Notes under the pieces: generated by a model
The model's input: only the letters and a program-made list of their open reading frames with translations
What the model was told of the DNA's origin: nothing
Databases searched by the model: none
Assembly: GCF_031127815.1 (NCBI RefSeq)
Contig: NZ_JARXHY010000002.1
Coordinates: 186,001 to 250,000 of the forward strand
From: Pelagicoccus sp. SDUM812003
GTDB taxonomy: Bacteria; Verrucomicrobiota; Verrucomicrobiia; Opitutales; Opitutaceae
Length of the DNA stretch: 64,000 bases
Direction: 5' to 3'
Program-made: the position numbers and the translations under genes
Shown: in pieces, positions 1-9,710 of the stretch
Layout: each line of letters starts with the position of its first letter
How positions within the stretch are numbered: position 1 is the stretch's first letter

Positions 1-2058
1 GAATACAAGATACATCAGCGACTGGATGGAAAGGTGACGATCAAGCACGCTTTCGATGGTCTCGACGGTGATGCCCAGGTCCGGATAGCGATCGCTCATC
101 TCGGTTCGGAATCGGTCCACACTGAACGTATCCAAGTTTCGAGCGCGCGCTAAAATCGTAGTGAAGATCCATGGGCTTTGCGTGGCAGGTACCAGCACTT
201 GCGGCTTCGGCGGGTCGCTCACCGTGACCTGCGCGTAATCGTCCACCACTCCGACCACTTGGCGAAATCCCGGCGACATCCAAGGCATGATCTGAATCTG
301 CTGGCTCAAGGGATCCGAGCCGTCGCTCAGAAACGCTTCCACAAAGGCTTGATTCACCATCGCTACGCGTTGCGACTCCAAGTTATCCCATGCGTTGAAG
401 CTGCGGCCGTGGAGCAGTTTGATTCCTAGCGTATCGACGTAGTTCAAACTGACGCTGTTGTAACCGGCTGTGACTGCTTCGTCACGCTCCGCTACGAGAT
501 CCCTCCCCTGTAGTTGAAATCCGAATTCGAGTTCGATTCCCGTCAACGGAGCGCTCGAAGCGGAGGTCGTATTCAGTATCTCTTCACGCCCGCCGATCCA
601 TTCCTCGAGCTCGCGGTAGTATTCCGATAGCCCTGGCAGATCGAACATCCGGCTTTCCCCCGGAGATATGGTGATCATTACAAGGTTGTTTTCGTCAAAC
701 CCGAGATCCAAATCCCTCAAGCGCTGGTATTCGTACACCACCACCAATGCCGATAGCAGAATCGCGATCGCGATGCCGATTTGCGCCGCGAGCAGAGCGT
801 TGCGGCTTCGGCCGCTCTCCTTGCTCAAACCGTGGCGAGCTTCCCCGCTTCTCAAGGCGTCGTTGGGATCGCCTCGGGTTACTTGTATCGCCGGCAATAT
901 GCCGAAACTGACGCTGGCGACCAACGCGATCACTAGGATTGTCCATCCCAAGTGATTCGAAATTCCCACCTCGTGCAAGCGAGGAAGAAACATATCGGGT
1001 AGCAGCGATCCGATATTCAGGAGAGTCAAGGAGGCCAGGAGCCAACCGAGACCGCACCCCAGCAGGCAGACTACGCTCGATTCGACGAACGCTCGGGTGA
1101 AGGCCTGGTGCACGCTTTCGCCGATGGCCTGCCGGATCCCTAGGTCCGTTTTCCGCTGCAGTCCGCTGATCATCTGTATGTTCGCGAGATTCAGACAAGT
1201 GGCCAGCATCACCAGACTCACCGCGACGAATATCAGGATCAGGGGCGTCGTGAAATCTCCTACGATTATGGTCTGCAAGGCGTCAATGGTGGCGCCTCGA
1301 CCGCGATTGGTGGCTGGATACTGCTCGGCCAGATCGCTCGCGATCTGCTGCACGTCTCGCTTCGCCTCGGCCTCAGACACTCCGCTCTTCAGGCGACCTA
1401 CGACGCTCCAGTATCGAGAATCTCTGATAAAATACTCGCCCGTCACATCGGGAAACGGAGACCAAACGTCGGCGAAGGATGGTTCGTTGAACGACTTGGG
1501 CATGACCCCGACAATGGTGTAGACCTCGTCATCAAACCAAATCGACGAACCAACAATATCCTCGCGGCCGGAAAACTCGTTCTGCCAGAGATCAAAGGAA
1601 ATCACCGCGGATCGGGCGTTTTCGGAAGCGAAATCCTCCTCGCCAAAAAACGACCCCATTTCCGGGTGGATTCTCAATACCTGCGCGAAGTCGCGCGTCA
1701 CCTTGGCTCCAAAGAGCTGGCGTGTGGTGCCGCCCTCTTCCTTGTAGTTCAAAAACTGCCCCCGATAAGCGAACAGACCATCGAAGCTCTCCTGGTTCTC
1801 TCGAAAGTCCCTAAAGTCAGCCAAGGCCATGTAGTTGACGATCTTGCCAGTCTTCTGGTCGACGGACTGGATTCCGTAAAGCTGCTCGCTTTGCGGAAAC
1901 GGCAGTGGTTGTCGCACCACCGTGTCGGTGACAGTCCAGAGCACCGCCACAGCCGCCGTGCCAATCGAGAGAAGGATAATGGAAAAAAGCGCCTGCCAAG
2001 GCTTGCGCTTCCAGTAGCGAACGCTGTCGCGAAACAGAAGGTAAGGATGAATTTCCAT
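1..2058 (-). CDS. ABC transporter permease, duplicated MacB/FtsX type (3' end outside window)
   Basis: The frame stays open from an ATG at 2058 to base 1, giving 686 codons with the C-terminus missing. It is easy to overlook because no stop lies in the window. Residues about 23-42 form a membrane helix, followed by a large extracytoplasmic MacB-like domain to about 265. Three FtsX-type helices follow near 272-292, 330-350 and 373-393. A further helix near 423-445 then opens a second extracytoplasmic domain that runs to the edge. This doubled layout is that of the ~800-residue orphan permeases common in Acidobacteria and Verrucomicrobia; they usually act with a separate MacB-type ATPase in export of small molecules or stress peptides. 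The substrate cannot be told. It lies downstream of a kinase-regulator pair on the same strand and shares an upstream element with it. No clear Shine-Dalgarno precedes the ATG. Confidence 0.85.
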   Translation of the reverse strand, partial: MEIHPYLLFRDSVRYWKRKPWQALFSIILLSIGTAAVAVLWTVTDTVVRQPLPFPQSEQLYGIQSVDQKTGKIVNYMALADFRDFRENQESFDGLFAYRGQFLNYKEEGGTTRQLFGAKVTRDFAQVLRIHPEMGSFFGEEDFASENARSAVISFDLWQNEFSGREDIVGSSIWFDDEVYTIVGVMPKSFNEPSFADVWSPFPDVTGEYFIRDSRYWSVVGRLKSGVSEAEAKRDVQQIASDLAEQYPATNRGRGATIDALQTIIVGDFTTPLILIFVAVSLVMLATCLNLANIQMISGLQRKTDLGIRQAIGESVHQAFTRAFVESSVVCLLGCGLGWLLASLTLLNIGSLLPDMFLPRLHEVGISNHLGWTILVIALVASVSFGILPAIQVTRGDPNDALRSGEARHGLSKESGRSRNALLAAQIGIAIAILLSALVVVYEYQRLRDLDLGFDENNLVMITISPGESRMFDLPGLSEYYRELEEWIGGREEILNTTSASSAPLTGIELEFGFQLQGRDLVAERDEAVTAGYNSVSLNYVDTLGIKLLHGRSFNAWDNLESQRVAMVNQAFVEAFLSDGSDPLSQQIQIMPWMSPGFRQVVGVVDDYAQVTVSDPPKPQVLVPATQSPWIFTTILARARNLDTFSVDRFRTEMSDRYPDLGITVETIESVLDRHLSIQSLMYLVF

Positions 2059-2072
2059 GGGGAGGAAGGTAG

Positions 2073-2122
2073 ATGATTGCGGGACAAACGACATGTGCCA
2101 TTGGTCACGGCCAATGGTCACG
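2073..2122 (-). promoter_or_regulatory. Candidate regulator-binding site and promoter of the ABC permease
   Basis: Bases 2092-2109 read CATGTGCCA-TTG-GTCACG. The same sequence with a different central triplet occurs at 4180-4197 before the kinase gene. On the minus strand a -35-like ATGGCA (2101-2096) lies 17 bp before a -10-like AATCAT (2078-2073), so the conserved block overlaps the -35 box. A second TGGTCACG copy lies at 2115-2122, and CCATTGG/CCAATGG form a 7-6-7 inverted repeat at 2098-2117. Regulator binding here is inferred. Confidence 0.5.
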
Positions 2123-2188
2123 ATCCGGCATCTATCGCTTACCCGAAGCGTCGCTCCGGGTTACATTTTCCCTAAGTTCGGAAACGCT

Positions 2189-2848
2189 TCAGACCAACCC
2201 CAGCTCCCGCCCCAGCAAGGCGGCCTGCGTGCGATCGAGCACGCCCAGTTTTCCCAAGATATTGGATACATGGTTCTTCACCGTGCCCTCAGCGAGATCG
2301 AGCGTCGAAGCGATTTCCTTGTTGCTCTGCCCCTTGGCCAGGCAGCGCAGCACTTCGCGTTCACGACTCGAGAGCGATTCCACCATGCGAGGATCCGCCT
2401 TTGGAGTTTTCGGTTCAGCGAGACGATTGAATTCAGCCAGCACTTTCGCTGCGATGGACGGCTGGAGAAACGAATTGCCCGCATGCACAGTCTTGATGGC
2501 GTCCACCAGGCTCTCCGAAGGCGTATCCTTCAAAAGATAGCCTGCGGCTCCGGCCCGCAAGGCCTCGAAAACCCGCTCATCGTCGTCGAAGGTGGTCAAG
2601 GTGAGCACGCGACAGCGGGGAAAGCTCCCTGCGATCAGGCGCGTCGCTTCCACTCCATCCATTTCCGGCATGTTCAAATCCATCAGCACCACGTCCGGCG
2701 AAAGCTCCCCACATGCCTTCAAAGCCTCGCGCCCATTGGCCCGCTCTGCCACGACTTCGAGGTCCTGATGCAGGGAGAGCAAGGTCCGAAGCCCCTCCAG
2801 AAACAGCGGCTGATCGTCGACCAGCAAGACTCTGATCGCCCCACTCAT
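2189..2848 (-). CDS. NarL/FixJ-family response regulator
   Basis: 219 residues. The receiver domain fills about 5-120, with acidic pocket D11-D12, phospho-acceptor D57 in VLMDLNMPEMDG, a conserved Thr near 85 and K107. A LuxR-type helix-turn-helix follows at about 155-219 (LSSREREVLRCLAKG, then a typical recognition helix TVKNHVSNIL). It is therefore a phosphorylation-controlled DNA-binding regulator. The start codon overlaps the stop of the upstream histidine kinase gene (ATGA type), so the two are almost certainly translated together. The ABC permease gene begins 130 bp downstream and is the obvious candidate target, together with the kinase-regulator operon itself. Confidence 0.93.
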   Translation of the reverse strand: MSGAIRVLLVDDQPLFLEGLRTLLSLHQDLEVVAERANGREALKACGELSPDVVLMDLNMPEMDGVEATRLIAGSFPRCRVLTLTTFDDDERVFEALRAGAAGYLLKDTPSESLVDAIKTVHAGNSFLQPSIAAKVLAEFNRLAEPKTPKADPRMVESLSSREREVLRCLAKGQSNKEIASTLDLAEGTVKNHVSNILGKLGVLDRTQAALLGRELGLV

Positions 2849-4140
2849 CGCGGAAGATCGATGGTCAGCTTAAATCCATTTCCAGGACTGGTATCGATCT
2901 GAACCGTTCCCTTCAACAGATGAGTTCGCTCCTTGATGCCCATAATGCCAAATCCTCCATTAGTATCCACGCACCCGATACCGTCGTCTGCGATGACCAG
3001 TCGAACTGTTTGAGGGTGGCTACAGTCAAGCGTCACCTCGATCTGGCTGGCCTGCGAGTGCTTGCGAGTATTGGTCAGCGACTCCTGAGCGATACGATAG
3101 AGCGCAGCAGAAATCTTCGCATCCAGCTCCTTGAGCTCGCCTATCCGTCTAAATTCGGTACGTATTCCGGTGCTCTCAAGCTCCTCAAGCAAGCCCTCGA
3201 TCGAAGCGGCCACTCCCTTGTCCACCAATCTCGCGGTGCGCAGCGAAGCCACCGACGAGCGCACCTCCGCCAAGCCGCTCTTGGTCATTTGCTGAGCCTT
3301 CTCCAAAAATTCCCTGGACTGGACGGGATCGCGCTCCAGGAGGGCTTTCGCCGACTCGATCTGCACGTTGACCACGGTCAGAGAGTGTCCCAGCGTATCG
3401 TGGATTTCGCGGGCGATTCGATTTCGCTCCTGCGTCGCCGCAAGCTCTTCCGCCTGGGCGCTGTAGCGACGCAACCGGGCGTTCGCCTGGTCCAGGCTTT
3501 GACTCAACGTCTCCGCTCGGAAGCGGGAGTTTCGCTCTCGCCGCAGCAGGATGAACATCATCATGGAGAAACCGTAGCCCGAAGCCGCGGTGAAGATATC
3601 GTCGATCCGCAGCCAGACATCCCACATGAAATAGGCCAGCAAAACCCAGCCGCCGATCTGGCCCACGATGTAGAGCACGCAGAACTTGAGCGGAAAGACG
3701 TAGACCGAGAAACTGGCGAGAATGAAAAAGTTCACGTAGTTGAAACCTAGATACCCAGTATTCTCGTGGGCGACGTACGCATAAAGAAAACAGGACGGAA
3801 CAAATCCGAAGAGAAAGACAAGCATCTCGGCGACCGTCCCGTGCTCTCGCGGCGGGCGACCGTTTTTTGGCATTCCCACGAAGCCACTGCCCGAGCGCTC
3901 CATCATGCCGCCCAGAACGATCCAAGAACCGGCGAAACCGCCCCAGAGCAGCACCTGCAGCAGCGTCAGCCCAAACCGCATTTCCCGATCCGCGAAAACG
4001 AAAGGCAATACGAGCGAGAGCAGCATCATGGTTGCCGCAAAAGCACCGGCGATCATCCCAGTGCGCGCTTCGCGACTCATCGGCGCCTTCTTCCCGCCCT
4101 GCTCCACGCACGCGACTTCTCCTGTAGTGGCTGCTTGCAT
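2845..4140 (-). CDS. Membrane sensor histidine kinase, HisKA_3 type
   Basis: 431 residues. About six hydrophobic segments lie between residues 28 and 200 (for example near 28-50, 57-80, 104-124, 135-150, 155-175 and 186-200) with short loops, so the signal is probably sensed in or near the membrane rather than by a large extracellular domain. A short coiled linker (205-240) leads to the dimerization/phosphorylation box EIHDTLGHSL with H247. A C-terminal ATPase domain has the N-box near YRIAQESLTN and the G-box DDGIG. This is the DesK/LiaS/NarX class that partners NarL-type regulators, and such a regulator is encoded next with a 4-bp overlap. An alternative ATG at 4080 (MSREARTG) has a better purine-rich upstream stretch. 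Confidence 0.92.
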   Translation of the reverse strand: MQAATTGEVACVEQGGKKAPMSREARTGMIAGAFAATMMLLSLVLPFVFADREMRFGLTLLQVLLWGGFAGSWIVLGGMMERSGSGFVGMPKNGRPPREHGTVAEMLVFLFGFVPSCFLYAYVAHENTGYLGFNYVNFFILASFSVYVFPLKFCVLYIVGQIGGWVLLAYFMWDVWLRIDDIFTAASGYGFSMMMFILLRRERNSRFRAETLSQSLDQANARLRRYSAQAEELAATQERNRIAREIHDTLGHSLTVVNVQIESAKALLERDPVQSREFLEKAQQMTKSGLAEVRSSVASLRTARLVDKGVAASIEGLLEELESTGIRTEFRRIGELKELDAKISAALYRIAQESLTNTRKHSQASQIEVTLDCSHPQTVRLVIADDGIGCVDTNGGFGIMGIKERTHLLKGTVQIDTSPGNGFKLTIDLPR

Positions 4141-4160
4141 ACTATTCGAAAAAGCTTAGC

Positions 4161-4197
4161 GCGATACGCATCTAGAAGTCATGTGCCAAAAGTCACG
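4161..4197 (-). promoter_or_regulatory. Candidate autoregulatory site and promoter of the kinase-regulator operon
   Basis: Bases 4180-4197 read CATGTGCCA-AAA-GTCACG, matching 15 of 18 bases of the element at 2092-2109 before the permease. On the minus strand TTGGCA (4189-4184) resembles a -35 box and lies 17 bp from TATCGC (4166-4161). The element ends 40 bp before the kinase ATG, against 34 bp for the permease. The likely reading is autoactivation by the NarL-type regulator, which is inference. Confidence 0.5.
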
Positions 4198-4268
4198 TTT
4201 CCATCATTTTCAACCACCAGATCTTGGTCGTGACCCGCGGCGCGCCTTTTGCTAGGATTAGCCGCTTC

Positions 4269-5669
4269 ATGAAGGACGCCAAATCTCCCTCCCTCGGCCT
4301 TTCCATTCTCCCCACGCTCGCTTTGATCGCCTTTCTGGCCATCGGCGTGCTCGCGTTGAAAACTTCGCCTCACATTCCCTTGATGCTTGGATGTGTGGTG
4401 GCAGCCTGCTGTTCCCTGCGTCTAGGCCACTCGTGGGACGACGTGCTCAAAGCTTGCGTAAACGGAATCTCGCTCGCGATGCCTGCCATTCTGATCCTGA
4501 TGGCAGTGGGAATCCTCATCGGATCGTGGGTGGCGAGCGGAGTCGTGCCCTTGCTGGTGAGTTACGGATTGAACCTGCTTTCCCCGAGCTTCTTTCTCGT
4601 CGCCGCCTGCTGCATCACCTCCATCGTGGCCTTCTCCACTGGCAGCTCGTGGTCGACCGCAGGCACTATCGGCGTGGCTCTTGTCGGTGTCGGACAAGGG
4701 TTGGGCATCGATTCCGCCATGGTGGCGGGCGCCATCGTTTCCGGAGCCTATTTCGGCGACAAGCTCTCTCCTCTGTCCGATACCACCAATCTCGCTTCAG
4801 GCGTCGTTGGCGTCCCCCTCTTCGAGCACATTCGACACATGCTCTACACCACGATTCCGAGCATGCTGATCGCTCTGTTGCTCTACGCCTTTATCGGACA
4901 TGGCTCCACGGACGCGGCGAGCGACGCGAAGGTAGCGGAGCTGCTCGCCGCGCTGGATGAGCAGTTTCGACTCAGTCCTTGGCTGCTGCTGGCGCCTGCA
5001 AGCGTACTGGCTCTTATCGCATTTCGCGTGCCAGCCCTGCCGTCTATGCTGGGAGGAGCGTTCGCGGGAGCGGCGATCGGACTGACTACCCAAGACATAG
5101 GCCTGAGCTCCATGTTCGAAGCCATGCAGTCGGGCTACGTTTCGACGAGCGGAAACGCCCAGATCGACGAGCTCCTCTCCCGAGGCGGGCTGGAGAGCAT
5201 GTTCTGGACGATCGGTCTGATCATTTGCGCCATGGCCTTCGGAGGCATCATGGAGCGCGCCGGCATGCTGAACCGGATCGCCAACGCGGTACTCAGCTTC
5301 GCGACATCCAGCGGCAAGCTGGTCAGCTCCACGCTCGCGACCTGCATCGGCATGAACATCGTGGCCCCAGACCAATACCTCGCCATCGTGGTCCCAGGCC
5401 GCATGTACCGCAGCGCCTTCGCAAAAAGCGGACTGGCTGCCAAAAACCTCTCTCGCTGTCTCGAGGATTCAGGGACCCTTTTCTCCCCCCTCGTGCCTTG
5501 GAACAGCTGCGGGGCTTTCATGATGGGAGCTCTTGGCGTCAGTCCGTGGCTCTACCTGCCCTACGCCTTTCTAAACCTATTATGCCCATTGATTTCCGCG
5601 ATCTACGGATTCACCGGGTTCAGCATGGAAAAGACGGCCGAGAGCTCAGGTGACGAAGCCGAGCGTTGA
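4269..5669 (+). CDS. nhaC: Na+/H+ antiporter, NhaC family
   Basis: 466 residues from the ATG at 4269; an in-frame TTG at 4224 is less likely because an AGGA lies about 12 bp before the ATG. The protein is almost wholly hydrophobic with roughly 11-12 membrane helices. It carries the family signatures STGSSWSTAGTIG (near 120-135), SGAYFGDKLSPLSDTTNLA (near 160-180) and, in the second half, a region with MNIVAPDQYLAIVVPG and LSRCLEDSGTLFSPLVPWN. NhaC-type carriers exchange Na+ for H+ at the inner membrane, though some relatives move malate-lactate or amino acids, so the substrate is only probable. It is divergent from the two-component operon. Sodium handling would suit a marine or saline lifestyle. 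Confidence 0.85.
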   Translation: MKDAKSPSLGLSILPTLALIAFLAIGVLALKTSPHIPLMLGCVVAACCSLRLGHSWDDVLKACVNGISLAMPAILILMAVGILIGSWVASGVVPLLVSYGLNLLSPSFFLVAACCITSIVAFSTGSSWSTAGTIGVALVGVGQGLGIDSAMVAGAIVSGAYFGDKLSPLSDTTNLASGVVGVPLFEHIRHMLYTTIPSMLIALLLYAFIGHGSTDAASDAKVAELLAALDEQFRLSPWLLLAPASVLALIAFRVPALPSMLGGAFAGAAIGLTTQDIGLSSMFEAMQSGYVSTSGNAQIDELLSRGGLESMFWTIGLIICAMAFGGIMERAGMLNRIANAVLSFATSSGKLVSSTLATCIGMNIVAPDQYLAIVVPGRMYRSAFAKSGLAAKNLSRCLEDSGTLFSPLVPWNSCGAFMMGALGVSPWLYLPYAFLNLLCPLISAIYGFTGFSMEKTAESSGDEAER

Positions 5670-5768
5670 AGCCCCTGTTCGAATCTCAAAAAAAAAACAA
5701 AAACAGTGAATAGCGACGCCGCTGGCCTCGTCTCAAGGCGCGAAACAACACTTTCAACCCCTGAGACC

Positions 5769-6257
5769 ATGAGACCTATGAAAAGCATATCTATTCTGAC
5801 CGCGATTGCGCTTTGCGCCGCCCTCCTTACTCCCAATACCGCCAAAGCCGGCGATAGCGAAGACGCCCTCATCGGCGGACTGGTCGGAGGACTGATCATC
5901 GGCGCCGTGCTCGCCGACAACGACGTCGACACTCGATTCGAAGTGGGCTACCGCTCTCATCGAGGCCACCACGATGGCTACTGGACCTGGGTCTCCCGCA
6001 AAAAGTGGGTGCCCGGCTATTACGAGCGTCGCCGCGACCATTGCGGCAACCGCATCAAGGTCTGGGTTTCCGGCCACTACACCTACGTAAAGGAAAAAGT
6101 CTGGGTATCGCATCGCGACCACCGAGGCCACGACCGCTACGACCGCTGCGACCGACGCGGCCATCACGACAACTGCAGAAGCTGTAGTCACGACAGCAGA
6201 CACCGAGACGACCGCTATCGCGATAGACACCACCGCGACTACGCCAACCGCTTCTAG
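5769..6257 (+). CDS. His-rich secreted protein with WV(x)GxY repeats, function unknown
   Basis: 162 residues from the ATG at 5769; a second ATG at 5778 would start directly at the signal peptide MKSISILTAIALCAALL, cleaved after TAKA. The mature part begins with a glycine-zipper stretch (GGLVGGLIIGAVLA) that could insert into a membrane. It is followed by repeated aromatic units (YWTWVSRKKWVPGYYERR, then VWVSGHYTYV, then VWVSHRDH) resembling YXWGXW repeats. The last ~55 residues are almost only His, Arg, Asp, Tyr and a few Cys. The His/Asp tail could bind divalent metals, which is inference. It does not match a family with known function that I recognise. Confidence 0.75.
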   Translation: MRPMKSISILTAIALCAALLTPNTAKAGDSEDALIGGLVGGLIIGAVLADNDVDTRFEVGYRSHRGHHDGYWTWVSRKKWVPGYYERRRDHCGNRIKVWVSGHYTYVKEKVWVSHRDHRGHDRYDRCDRRGHHDNCRSCSHDSRHRDDRYRDRHHRDYANRF

Positions 6258-6410
6258 TCGCGAAAGCCGATTTGTCTCCCCTCAGGGCCCGCGGCCCACC
6301 AGATCTTTTCGGGTCGCGGGCTTGAAACGAGCCCGCTCGCGGCTTCATTCACCTTGCGCCGCATACCGAGCCCTCCTAGAACCACACACCCTGCCAAACG
6401 CATCAAAACC

Positions 6411-6890
6411 ATGAACGAGTCGCCATCCATCGACAAACGGAAAGCCCAGCTTCTCATGACGCAGCTCATGGACGGGGAGCTTTCCGCGGCCGACGCGGAT
6501 CGTCTCGAGCGCTACCTGAAGCAGCATCCGGAGGAAATCGATTGGATGGAGTCGGCCGATCTTTTGCGCCAGCTTCATCAGGAATGCCAAGCAACGACGA
6601 TAGCTAAGGAGACTATCCAAGAAGCGGATACAGGCGGGACTCTGCTTTCCTTCGCCTCCTACCTGCGACCGCTCGCCGCCGCCGCTGCCATCGCCATCGT
6701 AGGCGTCGCCGCATGGATAGGGTTCGACCAGACCGAGTCGGCATCCGCTTCGATCGAACCCGCCGTGGTGGAATTCGTCTCCACCGACCTTCCAGACGCC
6801 AGCACCTTCGTCTACTCCGACGAGGAATCCGGCTGGACCGTGGTCTGGGTGGAGACCGATAACGCTCCTAAAACCGAAGATCACGGCTAG
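6411..6890 (+). CDS. Orphan anti-sigma-factor-like single-pass membrane protein
   Basis: 159 residues. The N-terminal ~55 residues (MTQLMDGELSAADADRLERYLK) resemble the cytoplasmic sigma-binding helices of anti-sigma factors, but the HxxxCxxC zinc motif is absent. One membrane helix lies near 85-105 (LAAAAAIAIVGVAAWIGF), and a ~50-residue acidic extracytoplasmic tail follows. The ATG at 6411 is preferred over the in-frame TTG at 6354 because the family usually begins just before the first helix. No sigma gene is adjacent; the nearest is 36 kb away at 42315. It lies 153 bp after the His-rich secreted protein, with a GCGGGCT/AGCCCGC hairpin (6316-6336) in the gap. Confidence 0.6.
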   Translation: MNESPSIDKRKAQLLMTQLMDGELSAADADRLERYLKQHPEEIDWMESADLLRQLHQECQATTIAKETIQEADTGGTLLSFASYLRPLAAAAAIAIVGVAAWIGFDQTESASASIEPAVVEFVSTDLPDASTFVYSDEESGWTVVWVETDNAPKTEDHG

Positions 6891-6931
6891 GACGGCTCAG
6901 CCCACGGCTCGCTCGGAACCCTACTCAGCGA

Positions 6932-8504
<1,573 letters not shown>

Positions 8505-8505
<1 letters not shown>

Positions 8506-9710
8506 TGCCTCGCGCCTCGCAGTTCGGCAGATTCGCCCTGCTCCTCTGCGCGGGGTTTTGCCTGGTCCTCTCGTTGGAAGCCAGGCCTGCTTTCGAGGAA
8601 AAAACGCAACGCCTCGTCGAGGCGATCGGAAAGCGACTGCAACGATCAGCCGTCGTCTTCGGACAGGATTTCTCCGACTGGGAGCAACACGTCGCCGCGA
8701 AGGCATCCGCCTTGAGCTCCGCAACGAGCGACGAAGAGATCGCCCAAACCCTTGGCGAAATTCTCGAAAGCTACGAGTTGAGCCACCTGGCGATCTTTTC
8801 GCCCGACTCCGCCAAGCTTCTGAAAAAAGGCCTTCGCTCCGGCATCGGAATCTCCCTCCATCCGATCGAAGAAGGAAAACTCATCAGCTACGTGGTGCCG
8901 AGCAGCCCTGCCGATGCGTGCGGACTGCAAAAAGGCGATGTCCTGACTCAGATCGACGGAGCTCCCATAGATAACGTGGAACAGCTCCGCGGCGAGATCG
9001 GTCAACGCCGCGAGCTTACATGGATCCGTGGGGGAGAACGCATGTCATGCGAGATCGAATACGCCGTCTTCGAATCGACCGAGCGAAGCTCCATGTATTG
9101 GCTAAACGACGACATCGTCGTCATTCGCATCGCGAGTTTCCAGTACCGTTTCTACCAGGCCCATCGAATCAACCGATTCTTTCGAGAAGCCAGGCATGCC
9201 AAAGCCGTCGTGATCGACCTTCGAAACAATCGAGGCGGACTCTCCTTCTATTCGCGGCACTTGGCGTCCAAGGTCTCCCCTTGCGACTCGACCTACGCCC
9301 TTCTCGCCAAGCGAAAGCACCTGAAGCGTAGCGATTCGCTGGAGGAGCTTGCGCGAATGGCCAAGCCGATACGACCGCTCCCCTTCTCCCGTGCCTACCG
9401 AGGAAAAATCATCGTGCTCGTCGATTCCCTGTCCTCCTCCGCTGCGGACATTTTCCCCGCCTTCATCCAGGAGACCGGACGAGGAACCGTCATCGGGCAA
9501 ACCACCTCTGGCTCCCTGCAGCTGGCCCGCACCTTTCGCCTGCCCTATGGCTTCAAGCTGTATGTACCCATTTCTGAAATACTGACTCCCAATGGAAACC
9601 GCCTTGAGGGCCGCGGTTTTTCTCCGGACATCTCTCTCAGTTTAGAGCAAATCGTGAACGACGACTTCGTCTTTCAGCGAATCAAGGAACTGGTACCGTC
9701 CAGCGATTAG
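8505..9710 (+). CDS. Exported PDZ-S41 family peptidase-like protein with atypical active site
   Basis: 401 residues from the ATG at 8505, which gives a signal peptide (SQFGRFALLLCAGFCLVLSL) at once. The mature protein has a helical N-terminal region, a PDZ domain at about 125-190 (GIGISLHP...ADACGLQKGDVLTQIDG), and an S41 protease domain at about 200-395. The catalytic Ser is in VLVDSLSSSAADIF. The lysine of the usual Ser-Lys dyad, which sits in a TFGKG-like motif, is replaced (QTTSGSLQLAR). The protein may use a tricorn-type Ser-His mechanism or be inactive. Its stop overlaps by 4 bp the stop of the convergent TPR gene. Confidence 0.8.

Noticed and set aside
2057-2902. A 281-residue plus-strand frame opposite the response regulator
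   Set aside because: Antisense shadow of a well-matched regulator gene; composition is unlike a real protein and no motif was found.
6316-6336. GCGGGCT/AGCCCGC hairpin as terminator of the His-rich gene
   Set aside because: There is no T run after the stem on either strand, so it is not called a Rho-independent terminator.
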